DNA of 45,361 bases from CAZPQV01 sp964588705 (GCA_964588705.1 CAZPQV010000015.1:1-45361), one strand, 5' to 3'; counted from the first letter of the stretch, positions 16,954 to 26,104 are shown. The notes: generated from the letters alone by a model not told the origin. Made by a program: numbers and translations.

Positions 16954-17100
16954 AACGCAAAGTTTTAATATTTTAAAAATTACTTAAAGTGAGCAAAGAG
17001 AATTCGCAAACGAATTATAAGCATACGCTTAATAAAGAATTTATTCGTGTTCTTTGCTTCCTTAAATATAAAGTCAGTTTCGATAATCTTCGCGATTAAA
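16954..17100. repeat. Dispersed palindromic repeat, copy 2, in the 16849-17194 gap
   Basis: It shares the ordered motifs of the element at 5066-5216: AACGCAAAG (16954-16962), inner GCAAAG (16993-16998), GAATTCGC, ACGAAT and AATTTATTCGT blocks, then CTTTGC (17052-17057). The right outer arm is degenerate (CTTCGCGATTAAA, 17088-17100). It fills most of the gap between two divergent genes and carries no ORF. Confidence 0.6.
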
Positions 17101-17194
17101 AAAATTAATTTAAAAATATTCCTGTTTCACAGAAGACAACTATTTCCTAAATTTACTAGTTGGAATAGAAATATTTCAGAGAAAAATTACACTA

Positions 17195-18226
17195 ATGAAA
17201 TACTCATTCAAAAACGATTATTCTGAAGGCTGTCATCCACGTATTTTAGAAAAGTTACTTGAAACTAATTTATCGCAACAAAACGGTTATGGTCTTGACG
17301 AATATTGCCTCACCGCAGCAGAATTAATCAAGAAAAAAATCAATAATCCTGATGCTGCTGTTCATTTTATTTCCGGTGGAACTCAGGCGAATTTAATAGT
17401 CATTTCATCGATGCTTCGTCCGCACGAAAGTGTGGTTTCGGCTTCTACGGGACATATCTTCACCAACGAAAGCGGTGCGATTGAAGCAACCGGACACAAA
17501 GTTCACGGCGTACTGACCACCGATGGAAAACTGACGCCAAAAGATATTCAGGCGGTTTTGGATGTGCATACCAATATTCCTCACCAAGTAAAACAAAAAT
17601 TGGTTTATATTTCCAATTCCACAGAAATCGGAACCATTTATTCGAAAAAAGAACTCACTGAGCTTTCACATTATTGCCGTGAGAAGAATCTTTGGCTTTT
17701 CATGGATGGTGCGCGTATCGGACACGCTTTAACCGCTGAAACCAACGATTTGACTTTGGAAGATGTTGCTAAACTTACCGATGCATTTTATCTCGGAGGG
17801 ACGAAAAACGGAGCATTAATTGGTGAAGCTGTTGTGATTAATAATAAAAACCTTCAGGACGAATTTGGTTTTCACATCAAGCAAAAAGGTGCGATGCTCG
17901 CCAAAGGAAGATTGTTGGGAATTCAGTTTTTGGAACTGTTAAAAGATAATCTGTATTTCGAACTGGCAAATCACGCGAATATACAGGCGATGAAAATTAA
18001 AAAAGAATTTCGAAATCTTGGTTGTGATTTTCTTTCTGAAACATTTACTAATCAGATATTCCCGATTTTAAAATATTCTCAGATTGAAAAACTTTCGAAG
18101 TATTTTGATTTTTATGTCTGGAGGAAAATTGATGAAGAAAAAGCAGCGATACGATTGATTACTTCTTGGGCAACTGAGGATGAAATTGTTGAAAAATTTA
18201 TTGATGAAATAAAAGAATTGAATTAG
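17195..18226 (+). CDS. Threonine aldolase / beta-eliminating lyase family
   Basis: 343 residues, fold type I PLP enzyme. FKNDYSEGCHPRILEKL is the typical N-terminus. The PLP Lys is K204 in YLGGTKNGALIGEAVV, and the cofactor-binding Asp lies in LWLFMDGARIGHAL. Low-specificity threonine aldolases cleave threonine or allo-threonine to glycine and acetaldehyde; stereochemistry cannot be read here. The gene stands alone behind a palindromic repeat. No strict promoter box was found. Confidence 0.88.
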   Translation: MKYSFKNDYSEGCHPRILEKLLETNLSQQNGYGLDEYCLTAAELIKKKINNPDAAVHFISGGTQANLIVISSMLRPHESVVSASTGHIFTNESGAIEATGHKVHGVLTTDGKLTPKDIQAVLDVHTNIPHQVKQKLVYISNSTEIGTIYSKKELTELSHYCREKNLWLFMDGARIGHALTAETNDLTLEDVAKLTDAFYLGGTKNGALIGEAVVINNKNLQDEFGFHIKQKGAMLAKGRLLGIQFLELLKDNLYFELANHANIQAMKIKKEFRNLGCDFLSETFTNQIFPILKYSQIEKLSKYFDFYVWRKIDEEKAAIRLITSWATEDEIVEKFIDEIKELN

Positions 18227-18306
18227 CCAAGAATACACGAATTTTTTTAATGAAAAGGCTTCGAAAATACCAAGCTTGATATAAACGAAGTGACAAAATA
18301 AAAACT

Positions 18307-19664
18307 ATGAAAAAACTACTATTTCTACTTTTCTGTTCAGCAACTTTAAGTGCACAGCAGATTGTAAATAACGATCCTGAAATCTCAGGCTACGTTTCTC
18401 AGGTAAATTCTGACAGCTTGAAATCGCATATTCAGAAATTGGTGAGTTTTGGAACGCGTCATACCATGAGTTCTACGACCGATAAAAAACAGGGAATTGG
18501 CGCAGCAAGAGAATGGGTATTATCCAAATTCAGAACGTATGCGAAAAATTCTGACGGAAGGATGGAAGTGTTTCTTCAGGCACAGGATATTCAGCCTGAT
18601 GGAAGACGGATTAATAAAATTACCAATCTTGGAAATTCTGTGGCAAGATTGCGTGGAACTGATCCTAATGACAAAAGAATTTTCATCATTTCCGGACATA
18701 TGGACAGCCGTGTTTCGGATGTGATGAATGCTAAAGATTACGCTCCAGGTGCAAACGACGATGGAAGTGGAGTTGGAGCGGTTATTGAAGCGGCTCGTGT
18801 TCTTTCTAAATCTAAATTTCCTGCCACAATTATTTTTGTAGCATTTTCTGGGGAAGAACAGGGATTGCTCGGTGCAAAAATGATGGCTGAAACCGCTAAA
18901 AAAGAAAACTGGCAGATTGAAGGTGTTCTGANNNNNNNNNNGTTCTGAATAATGATATGATTGGCAATACACTTTCAAGCGAAACAAATCTTACGAATGC
19001 CAACCAGTTAAGGGTTTTCAGTGAAGGACTTCCGGCATATCAAACTAAGGAAAAAGCTGCGATGATTCGCAGTCTTGGACTCGAGAATGATGGAGATTCG
19101 AGACAGTTGGCAAGATATGTAAAGGAAATCGGTGAAAATTATGTTCCGAATCTAGAGGTGAAAATGATTTACAGAAACGACCGCTTTCTTCGCGGAGGCG
19201 ATCATACTGCTTTTGTAACCGAAGGTATTACCGGAGTGCGATTAACCGAATTTAATGAAAATTATGACCGGCAACATCAGGACATCCGAAAAGAAAACGG
19301 GATACAATATGGTGACCTTATTGAGTTTATGGATTTTGAATATTTCAGAAAAAATACAGCGGTGAATGTTGCAGTTTTGGCAAGTTTAGCAAAAGCGCCT
19401 GCAAAACCTGAAAAAGTTCTGATGGATGTGAAAGAGCTTTCAAACTTTACATCATTAACTTGGGATAAACCAACATCAGGGCATGTTGATGGATATTATG
19501 TGCTGATGAGAGATACGGACAGTTCGGTTTGGCAAAAGAAATTTTTCACAAAAGAAACTTCAATGAAACTGCCGCACTCAAAAGATAATTATTTCTTTGC
19601 AGTGCAGAGCGTAAATGTTTCGGGAAATGTGAGTTTACCGGTGATTGCTGGAGTTGGAAGATAA
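18307..19664 (+). CDS. M28-family secreted zinc aminopeptidase, interrupted by a scaffold gap
   Basis: A signal peptide MKKLLFLLFCSATLSAQQ is followed by an M28 peptidase domain with zinc-site motifs GHMDS, PGANDDGSGVG, FSGEEQGLLG, NNDMIGN and GGDHTAF. The C-terminal 80 residues look like a fibronectin type III-like module (VKELSNFTSLTWDKPTSGHVDGYYVLMRD). A run of 10 N (18932-18941) puts the halves in different frames. GTTCTGA stands on both sides of the Ns, so the true sequence probably overlaps and reads GVLNNDMIGN without interruption. Joined that way the protein is 446 residues. It is not a biological pseudogene. Secreted or periplasmic peptide degradation is the likely role. Confidence 0.9.
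18932..18941. other. Scaffold gap (10 N), probably a negative-length gap
   Basis: GTTCTGA occurs at 18925-18931 and again at 18942-18948. Collapsing the two copies and the Ns removes 17 nt and restores one M28 reading frame. Confidence 0.85.
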
Positions 19665-19711
19665 ATGGATTTTTTCTCAGATTATCTATAAATCAGTTGT
19701 TTTATAAATCT

Positions 19712-19845
19712 CTCACAGATTACACAGATAGCAAAAATTCTTTTTAATTATTGATGCTTTGCAATTATAAAATAAATATTTCATTTGAGCATTTGTGGCA
19801 TAAAACTCAATAAACTCTGTGATAAAGTCCAAAAACTCCGTGTAA
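19712..19845. repeat. Imperfect inverted-repeat element in the M28-propeller gap
   Basis: CTCACAGATTACACAGAT on the left is mirrored by AAACTCTGTGAT and ACTCCGTGTAAC on the right, with the exact pair TCACAGA (19713-19719) and TCTGTGA (19816-19822). The central part is AT-rich and non-coding. It looks like a dispersed intergenic repeat; no second copy is in this window. Confidence 0.45.
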
Positions 19846-19856
19846 CAAAATCAAAA

Positions 19857-19884
19857 AAAACGCTCTGAAATTTCAGAGCGTTTT
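19857..19884. terminator. Perfect 28-bp palindromic terminator
   Basis: AAAACGCTCTGAAA followed directly by its full complement, with A runs before and T runs after. It lies 4 nt from the stop of the minus-strand propeller protein and can also end the plus-strand M28 gene. Confidence 0.85.
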
Positions 19885-19887
19885 AAA

Positions 19888-22839
19888 TTAAAGTGTTTTC
19901 TTATATCCGGCTTCCCGTCTCCATTGTTTGAATTCTCCCGGCGACGTTTCTCCCTGCGGAACTTCACGCCTTGTTTTAGGTTTGAACTCTTTTACTTCTA
20001 CATCTTTTTTCTCACAGCTTCCGTTGATGCAAACCTCAAATTTGTATTTTCCGGCAGTCAGATAATAGTTTCCACTGTCTGCTTTTGTTGATTTCAGAAG
20101 ATCAGCATTTGCAGGATTTACTGCGTAATTGTAAGTAAACGAATTATTGCCGGCGCCCACATTTTTAGATGTTGAATAAACTTTTACATCCTTATCCGTG
20201 TAAAGATTGAGTGTAGCATTTCCGGCATTTTTATTATAAAATCTTACCACATATTCCGGTTCTTTTATCGGATTATAGTTTGCTGACTGACGACCCCAGT
20301 TTCTGTTAAAACGGATTTCTCTCAAATCGTGTAAGATTAAATTTTTCGCAAGATTTTCCGCGGTTAGTTTTTGAAGATTTTTTACATCAGCAATATAAAT
20401 AGATCGTCCGTGAGTTCCTACAATCAATTCATTTTCTACATGATGAATTCTTAAATCATGAACAGAAACCTGTGGCAATGTTTCGTTGTTGGCAGATGCA
20501 AAAGTTTGTCCACGGTCCAGTGAAATATAAAGTCCGTTATCGGTTCCGACATAGAGAATACTTTCGTTTACAGGATCTTCGCGAACAACATTTATAGGTT
20601 CATGCGGAAGGTCTTTTCCTAATGGCAACCAAGTTTTTCCGAAGTTTTCAGATACGAATAGATAAGGTGCAAAATGATCTTCACGATAGCCGTTTACCGT
20701 AACATAAACTCTGCTTTCAGAATATTTTGAAGGTGCAATCTGTGAAATCCATAACCCGGATTTATCCATAATTTTTTGCCACGAACTTCCTCCGTCTTTG
20801 GAGATGTGAACCAATCCATCATCACTTCCTGCATAAAGCAAACCGAATTTTTTCGGACTTTCTTCAAGTGTTGAAAGGGTAGAGAAAGGGACATTTCCCT
20901 GAGGTAAATTTATCGTTAAATCTCCGGAAATTTTTTGCCACGAATCTCCTTTATCCATCGACCGGTAAACACTTTGTGCACCAAAATAAAGCATATCCTG
21001 ATTGTGTCGGCTGATATTAAACGGTGCTTCCCAATTGAATCTCAAAGCCGCTTCTCCGATTTCTCTTGGCATTTCGAGATATTTTCTTTCTTTCGTTTTT
21101 GTGTTGACTCTAAAATAATTTCCAAACTGAAATCCGGTGTAAAGTGTTTCGTTGTCCCTCCAGTCGATTCTCGTCTGCATTCCGTCTCCACCCATTAAAA
21201 ATTTGAAATTGTCGCCACCGAAAAACATTCCGTCCTCCGGATTAAATCTATTGGTTGACGGTCCGTACCAAACTCCGTTATCCTGCATTCCGCCGTAAAC
21301 ATTGTAAGGTTTAGCCAAATCGTAATCCACATCATAAAACTGGCTTACAGGAATCGGATTCAAATGTTTCCACGATTTTCCGCTGTCGTAGGTAACGTTT
21401 ATTCCACCGTCATTTCCATTAATCATAAAATTGTCGTTCTTCGGGTCTATCCAAAGTGCATGATGATCGGCATGAACATTATCTTTATTGATGTTCTTAA
21501 ATGTTTTTCCGCCATCTTCCGAAATAATTACCGGAACTCCGGCAACCACCACTTTATCCGGATTCGTTGGCGAAACCCAAATCGTGCTGAAATAATACCC
21601 GTAGGTATAAAACATTCCGTCCAGATTTTTGTCGTGGGTTTTTCTCCATGTTTTTCCGGCGTCATCGCTTCGGTAAACTTCTGCACCTTCAATTTGGATG
21701 TCGAATAAATCGTCGTTTCCGTTATGTGTATAGTTGAAAATATCTTGGGTTGTAATTTTCTTTTCTCGAAGTAGTTCTTTCAGTTTTTTTGCGGTGTATT
21801 CATCCGGAAATCGTTCGTCATCCAAATATGCGTTAATATCTTTTTCATCCAAATCCATAAATTCTTCACGGGAAATGGTTTTCATTCTTGCTTTATCCAG
21901 AACTTTCTTTACGGCTTGTTCACCCTTCGTTGCTGGCCTTTTTGCCCAGTTATCGATTACCGCATAAAGAATATCAGGATTTTCAGGATAAACAGCAATT
22001 CCTATTCTGCCGTTTCCTTCGCCGTAAGGGAAGCCGCTGTTTTGAGTGGTTAAAAGAGTCCAGTTTTCGCCACCATCGGTAGATTTATAAATACCGCTTG
22101 CAGTTCCGCTTCCTTTGAAATCCCAGGCCTTTCTGCTTCTGTCCCACAATCCGGCGTAAAGTTCCTTGCTGTTTTTTGGATTAATCTGCAGTTCAATTCC
22201 TCCAACAGTTTCCCCTTTATAAAGGGTTTTTCGCCAGGTTTTTCCACCGTCAGAAGTTTTAAAAATTCCTCTTTCTGAGTTTGGAGAATAGAGATGTCCT
22301 ACGGAAGCCACCCATAATTCATTAGGATTATCGGGGTTTAAAATAATTCTGCCAATGTGGTGCGAGTCTTTCAGGCCAATATTTTCCCAGGATTTTCCCT
22401 GATCTGAACTTTTATAAACGCCCATTCCTGCGTATGAAGAACGGGACGAATTGCTTTCTCCGGTTCCGACATAAATGGTTTTCGTTTTCCAGTCTACCGC
22501 GATGTCACCGATGGTAATCACCGCTTCGTTATCAAAAATCGGGCTGAAAGTTGTGCCCGCATTATTGGTGTGCCACACGCCGCCGGAAGCGAAAGAAACG
22601 TAAAATTCATTCGGATTATTTGGGTTGGCATCGATGTCCGTAACACGGCCGCTGACACCGGTTGGACCAACATTCCTGAATTCAAGATTAAGGATTGATT
22701 TCTCTTTCAGTTTTTGCCTTTGTTCAAATCCGTTCCAGCGTTCCTGTGCAGATGTTGGTTTTATAGGGGTTTGCTTTTGAGCAAACATAATTCCAGATGC
22801 CAGAAACAGAAAAGGGATGAGTAGTTTGTAAATTTTCAT
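19888..22839 (-). CDS. Secreted sortilin/VPS10-type BNR (Asp-box) propeller protein
   Basis: 983 residues from ATG 22839. A signal peptide MKIYKLLIPFLFLASGIMFAQ is followed by at least six Asp-box repeats of the S-x-D-x-G-x-T/S-W type: SSDQGKSW, TSDGGKTW, STDGGENW, SDDAGKTW, SEDGGKTF and SKDGGSSW. These indicate two beta-propellers as in sortilin/VPS10 or exo-sialidase-like proteins. A C-terminal region (about 870-983) looks like an Ig-like module with NGSCEKKDVEVKEFKP. An in-frame ATG at 22902 exists, but it lies upstream of the -7 box at 22864-22857, so the shorter start is preferred. Glycosidase or protein-binding activity is possible; I cannot assign a substrate. Confidence 0.85.
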   Translation of the reverse strand: MKIYKLLIPFLFLASGIMFAQKQTPIKPTSAQERWNGFEQRQKLKEKSILNLEFRNVGPTGVSGRVTDIDANPNNPNEFYVSFASGGVWHTNNAGTTFSPIFDNEAVITIGDIAVDWKTKTIYVGTGESNSSRSSYAGMGVYKSSDQGKSWENIGLKDSHHIGRIILNPDNPNELWVASVGHLYSPNSERGIFKTSDGGKTWRKTLYKGETVGGIELQINPKNSKELYAGLWDRSRKAWDFKGSGTASGIYKSTDGGENWTLLTTQNSGFPYGEGNGRIGIAVYPENPDILYAVIDNWAKRPATKGEQAVKKVLDKARMKTISREEFMDLDEKDINAYLDDERFPDEYTAKKLKELLREKKITTQDIFNYTHNGNDDLFDIQIEGAEVYRSDDAGKTWRKTHDKNLDGMFYTYGYYFSTIWVSPTNPDKVVVAGVPVIISEDGGKTFKNINKDNVHADHHALWIDPKNDNFMINGNDGGINVTYDSGKSWKHLNPIPVSQFYDVDYDLAKPYNVYGGMQDNGVWYGPSTNRFNPEDGMFFGGDNFKFLMGGDGMQTRIDWRDNETLYTGFQFGNYFRVNTKTKERKYLEMPREIGEAALRFNWEAPFNISRHNQDMLYFGAQSVYRSMDKGDSWQKISGDLTINLPQGNVPFSTLSTLEESPKKFGLLYAGSDDGLVHISKDGGSSWQKIMDKSGLWISQIAPSKYSESRVYVTVNGYREDHFAPYLFVSENFGKTWLPLGKDLPHEPINVVREDPVNESILYVGTDNGLYISLDRGQTFASANNETLPQVSVHDLRIHHVENELIVGTHGRSIYIADVKNLQKLTAENLAKNLILHDLREIRFNRNWGRQSANYNPIKEPEYVVRFYNKNAGNATLNLYTDKDVKVYSTSKNVGAGNNSFTYNYAVNPANADLLKSTKADSGNYYLTAGKYKFEVCINGSCEKKDVEVKEFKPKTRREVPQGETSPGEFKQWRREAGYKKTL

Positions 22840-22856
22840 TTCAAATACAGTTTGTT

Positions 22857-22864
22857 CAAATTTA
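22857..22864 (-). promoter_or_regulatory. -7 box of the BNR propeller gene
   Basis: The minus strand reads TAAATTTG, 17 nt before the ATG at 22839. Its position argues against the longer start at 22902. Confidence 0.55.
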
Positions 22865-22890
22865 GAAATATTACTTGAGAAATAATTAAA

Positions 22891-22916
22891 AATTCCGCTC
22901 ATTACTGAACGGAATT
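22891..22916 (-). terminator. Terminator of the SDR-DUF2141 unit (copy A of a duplicated hairpin)
   Basis: AATTCCGCTCA and TGAACGGAATT form an 11-bp stem (one G-U pair) over TTAC. On the minus strand it is followed by TTTTTAATTATTT. The same 26 bp recur at 24535-24560. Confidence 0.8.
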
Positions 22917-22946
22917 GTAAAATAATTGAAATAACTATAAAATGTT

Positions 22947-23369
22947 TTAATTAATAAGTTTGATATCAATTTTTTTGTTTCCAGAAACACTGATTTTTGT
23001 CTGCGAAAACTTCGGTGCAGCAACCGTTGGTTTGAAATTATTGGAGAAGCCATAACCTTCCGTGGGAATTCCGATAAAGTTGGTGTCGCATTTTCCATTC
23101 ATATTTTCATCATGAAAGATAGCAACAGCATAATTGCCGTCCGGAAGTCCTGTGAACGTTTCCTGAACTGAATTTCCCTTAACTTTTACTTTCTTTTTTA
23201 GAAACTGAAAACCTTCTTTCAGAAACCCTTTTTCTCCTTTAAATAAACCAATTTCAATCTGTCCTTTTTTTGTGTCGATATTGGTAATATTCACTGTTAA
23301 ACTGTTCTGGGCTTTCATTCCCAAACAACTTAAAGTACCAATTAATAATGTATATTTTAATTTATTCAT
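22947..23369 (-). CDS. DUF2141 secreted protein
   Basis: 140 residues from ATG 23369 (a TTG two codons earlier is less likely). Signal peptide MNKLKYTLLIGTLSCLGMKAQ. The family pattern is clear: LTVNITNIDTKKGQIEIGLF, YAVAIFHDENMNGKCDTNFIG, IPTEGYGFSNNF. DUF2141 proteins are small beta-rich exported proteins of unknown function. It starts 10 nt after the stop of an epimerase gene on the same strand, so the two are cotranscribed, and a strong terminator follows. Confidence 0.88.
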   Translation of the reverse strand: MNKLKYTLLIGTLSCLGMKAQNSLTVNITNIDTKKGQIEIGLFKGEKGFLKEGFQFLKKKVKVKGNSVQETFTGLPDGNYAVAIFHDENMNGKCDTNFIGIPTEGYGFSNNFKPTVAAPKFSQTKISVSGNKKIDIKLIN

Positions 23370-23379
23370 AATCAATAAT

Positions 23380-24387
23380 TTAATTAAAAAATCGTTCCAT
23401 CATTTTTTGATCTCCGGTTTTGAAAGATTCATAGGGTTCAGATTCTTTCAAAAGTCTTTTCTTTACCAACGGATTTACTAATTTCGTAATGATTTTCACT
23501 GCCGGATTTACCCCGGATTTTACTTTTCTGAAGTAGGCTTCCAAATCATCTTTTCTGAAATGTAGTATTTCTTCCAAGTCATCACCATCGGCATAATTTC
23601 CACAGTGAAAATTCTTTTCAGCAAATGCTTTTTCAGGAAAATCTACTTTTCCCATTCCAAAAATTCTGAACGATTCCGAAAGCAAATCCTTATAGCTCAG
23701 GCGACAGGTTTCGCCACCGCCAAGATTGAAAACCCTGCTTTTTAACGCGTTCTGCTTTTCAATCGCATTGACAAAAGCTCGTGCGGTATCTTCAGGCGTA
23801 CATATTTCGACAGAGGTTTCCAGAGGCATATGAAACATCAGTTTGGAAATTTTATGATTTCCCATAATTGCTGCAAGACGAAAAATGGTCCAGTTTAGTT
23901 TTGAGTTTTGAATCAGCTGCTCTGTTTTTATTTTGGTAAACGCATATTCATCGCCTTCACTTGGAATTAAAGGATCATTTACGGAGATATCTGGATTTTC
24001 AATCCGGTCGCCATAAACTGAAATGGAGGAACTGTAAATAAAAAATGTATCAGGGGAGTTTTTCTCCAAAGCCAGAATTAGATTTTCTGTTCCCTTAACA
24101 TTTACTTTTTCTGCAAGCTCGGGTTTTTCGTCAGCCAAAGGAGGAATAATCGCTGCCAGGTGAATAACAGCATCTTTATTTTTAGATATTTTTTCAACAT
24201 CATTTTTAGAAGAAATATATCCATAAACGATTTCAAAATCTCCTTTTACAGAATTGAACTTCTTTTCCGAATTTTTATTTCTGATATCAAATACGGTGAT
24301 TTTATAATGATCTTTTTCAACCAATTGTTTCAAGACTTCAAAACCCAACGTTCCGGAAGCACCCGTCAATAAAATATTCTTTTTCAT
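23380..24387 (-). CDS. NAD-dependent epimerase/dehydratase (extended SDR)
   Basis: 335 residues. The Rossmann motif LTGASGTLG (G9-x2-G12-x2-G15) and the catalytic Ser-Tyr-Lys set (SSSISVYGD, then YAFTKIKTEQ) place it with extended short-chain dehydrogenases. VIHLAAIIPPLADEKPE is the typical NNAA-like strand. The C-terminal 100 residues, which decide the substrate, are not diagnostic to me; a nucleotide sugar or a sterol-like substrate is possible. It is first in a two-gene unit with the DUF2141 gene. Confidence 0.85.
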   Translation of the reverse strand: MKKNILLTGASGTLGFEVLKQLVEKDHYKITVFDIRNKNSEKKFNSVKGDFEIVYGYISSKNDVEKISKNKDAVIHLAAIIPPLADEKPELAEKVNVKGTENLILALEKNSPDTFFIYSSSISVYGDRIENPDISVNDPLIPSEGDEYAFTKIKTEQLIQNSKLNWTIFRLAAIMGNHKISKLMFHMPLETSVEICTPEDTARAFVNAIEKQNALKSRVFNLGGGETCRLSYKDLLSESFRIFGMGKVDFPEKAFAEKNFHCGNYADGDDLEEILHFRKDDLEAYFRKVKSGVNPAVKIITKLVNPLVKKRLLKESEPYESFKTGDQKMMERFFN

Positions 24388-24534
24388 AATAAATTTTACT
24401 GGTTTTCATCATTCAAAATACGTGCAAAGTCCCACTAATATTGACTAACGTTCATTTGTATTTAAGAGTAATTTATGATAAACCGTAAAGTTTTAAGAAT
24501 AATTTTGAATGTATTGAATAGGTTTTAAAATAAA

Positions 24535-24560
24535 AATTCCGCTCATTACTGAACGGAATT
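24535..24560 (-). terminator. fabI terminator (copy B of a duplicated hairpin)
   Basis: Identical 26-bp hairpin to 22891-22916, including the A run that becomes the U tract on the minus strand. It lies 19 nt past the fabI stop. Confidence 0.8.
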
Positions 24561-24579
24561 TGAAATATATCTATAAAGA

Positions 24580-25392
24580 TTATTCTCCTTCGTATTTTTT
24601 CACCACTTTATCCGAAACTCCGGTATTGCTGAAACCTCCGTCGTGGAAAAGATTCTGCATGGTTACTTTTTTTGTAAGGTCAGAGAACATCGCAACACAA
24701 TAGTTGGCACAGTCGTCTGCCGTTGCGTTTCCAAGCGGAGACATATCTTCAGCGTAACCCATAAATCCGCCAAAACCTTTCACACCGCTTCCAGCTGTCG
24801 TCATCGTTGGTGACTGAGAAATGGTGTTTACACGCACTTTTGCTTTTTCGCCCCAATAATAACCGAAAGTTCTTGCGATACTTTCAAGGTAAGATTTATT
24901 GTCAGCCATATCGTTATAATCCGGGAAAGTTCTTTGTGCCGCAATGTAAGTCAGTGCAAGGATAGAGCCCCATTCATTCATACAGTCTTTTTCCCAAGCC
25001 ACGCGCATTACTTTGTGGAAGGAAACCGCAGAAACATCCCAGCCTTTCTCCAACCAGTCGTAGTTCATTTCTGTATAGTGTTTTCCTTTTCTCACGTTTA
25101 CCGACATTCCGATAGAGTGGAGGATGAAATCGATTTTTCCAAATTTTGCAACTGCCGCATCAAAAAGTTTTTCAAGGTCTTCAATGGAAGTGGCATCAGC
25201 GCCGATTACTTCTGAACCTGTTTTCTCAGCAAGATCATTCAGTTCGCCCATTCTCATTGCGATAGGAGCATTCGACAGGATAAATTCTGCACCTTCTTCA
25301 TGACATCTTTCTGCCACTTTCCAGGCGATGGACTGACTGTTGAGCGCACCGAAAATAATACCTTTTTTACCTTTTAGTAATCCGTATGACAT
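24580..25392 (-). CDS. fabI: Enoyl-[acyl-carrier-protein] reductase (NADH), FabI
   Basis: 270 residues. The FabI type is shown by GIIFGALNSQSIAWKVAE near the N-terminus and by the catalytic Tyr-x6-Tyr-x6-Lys-like set Y149, Y159 and K166 (LTYIAAQRTFPDYNDMADNKSYLE). SPTMTTAGSGVKGFGGF is the mobile substrate loop. It performs the last reduction in each round of fatty acid elongation. Single gene with its own promoter and terminator. Confidence 0.95.
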   Translation of the reverse strand: MSYGLLKGKKGIIFGALNSQSIAWKVAERCHEEGAEFILSNAPIAMRMGELNDLAEKTGSEVIGADATSIEDLEKLFDAAVAKFGKIDFILHSIGMSVNVRKGKHYTEMNYDWLEKGWDVSAVSFHKVMRVAWEKDCMNEWGSILALTYIAAQRTFPDYNDMADNKSYLESIARTFGYYWGEKAKVRVNTISQSPTMTTAGSGVKGFGGFMGYAEDMSPLGNATADDCANYCVAMFSDLTKKVTMQNLFHDGGFSNTGVSDKVVKKYEGE

Positions 25393-25410
25393 AATATTTT
25401 ATTTTACAAG

Positions 25411-25418
25411 CAAATGTA
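25411..25418 (-). promoter_or_regulatory. -7 box of fabI
   Basis: The minus strand reads TACATTTG, 18 nt upstream of the ATG at 25392. No clear -33 TTG. Confidence 0.55.
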
Positions 25419-25444
25419 AGGAAAATCTTGTTTTGCGCATAAAA

Positions 25445-25472
25445 AAAGGAAACCAATTTCTCGGCTTCCTTT
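25445..25472 (-). terminator. Terminator of the LEA-like gene
   Basis: On the minus strand AAAGGAAGCC pairs with GGTTTCCTTT (one G-U pair) over an 8-nt loop and is followed by TTTT. It separates the LEA-like gene from the fabI promoter. Confidence 0.75.
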
Positions 25473-25505
25473 CTCTAAAAATTTTATAAAAAACTTATAA
25501 ATAGA

Positions 25506-25820
25506 TTAGTTGGTACGTTTGTTAAATTCTGCTTTGGCATCTTCTGCAGTATCTCTTGCTGCGTCGGCCAAATCGTTGGCAGTGTCCTTGGTATTATCCC
25601 AAGCTTTATCTGCCCAATGTTTTGTTTCTTCCCAAGCGTTGGAAACGGCGTCTTTGGTATCTTCCCAAGCTTCAGAAACATTTTCCTTAGCTCTTTCGTA
25701 CCAGCCTTCCATTGTTGGTTCAAGGTTATTTTCTCGTTGTTCACGGATGTAATCTTTTGCTCTGTCAGCATAATCGTTTACGTTCCATCGAGGTTCTTTG
25801 TTGTTTGTTGGTGATTCCAT
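25506..25820 (-). CDS. LEA-like / YtxH-like amphipathic helix protein
   Basis: 104 residues, highly charged, no signal peptide, no Cys. The middle is built of repeating units of about 11-15 residues: WYERAKENVSEAWEDTKDA, VSNAWEETKHWADKAWDNT and TANDLADAARDTAEDAKAE. Such Ala/Asp/Lys/Trp repeats are typical of late-embryogenesis-abundant-like stress proteins. The protein is probably disordered in solution and helical on membranes or when dry. A role in desiccation, freezing or envelope stress is likely by analogy only. Confidence 0.75.
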   Translation of the reverse strand: MESPTNNKEPRWNVNDYADRAKDYIREQRENNLEPTMEGWYERAKENVSEAWEDTKDAVSNAWEETKHWADKAWDNTKDTANDLADAARDTAEDAKAEFNKRTN

Positions 25821-25856
25821 AATAATATTTTTTAGATTAATAAATTGGTTTAAAAT

Positions 25857-26104
25857 TTAATTTGATGTTATGTATGGAACAATAATTATTCCGTAAAATC
25901 TAAATATTATGTTAAACTCTATTAAATTTTTGGTAATTATTTTTTTAAACATATAAGTATTTAATCCAAAGCTTTGTAGAACAATTAATACAGCACTTAC
26001 GCCTAATAATATTGAAATGTATTTAGGATTTGAGTTACTAATTTCACAGATTATGAATGAAGAAATAATATAAATTAATCCCAAACAAATACATTGCAGT
26101 AAAT
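25857..26104 (-). CDS. Multi-pass membrane protein, N-terminus lost in scaffold gap
   Basis: 82 open codons from the gap at 26105 down to a stop at 25857-25859. Three hydrophobic segments are visible: CICLGLIYIISSFIICEI, SILLGVSAVLIVLQSFGL and FRFYGIIIVPYITSN. A TTG at 26082-26084 could be read as a start, but the frame stays open into the Ns, so the gene is probably longer. Very AT-rich, Ile/Asn-biased codon use, no recognisable family. It lies on the same strand as the LEA-like gene, 36 nt upstream of that gene's ATG. Confidence 0.5.
25925..25958. repeat. 34-bp direct repeat, left copy
   Basis: AATTTTTGGTAATTA followed by TTTTTTTAAACATATAAGT matches 26148-26180 with one substitution and one indel. 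It lies inside the coding part of the truncated membrane protein. Confidence 0.7.

Noticed and set aside
19888..22902. Longer start (22902) for the BNR propeller protein
   Set aside because: It lies before the -7 box at 22864-22857 and inside or next to a terminator hairpin; the signal peptide begins at 22839.
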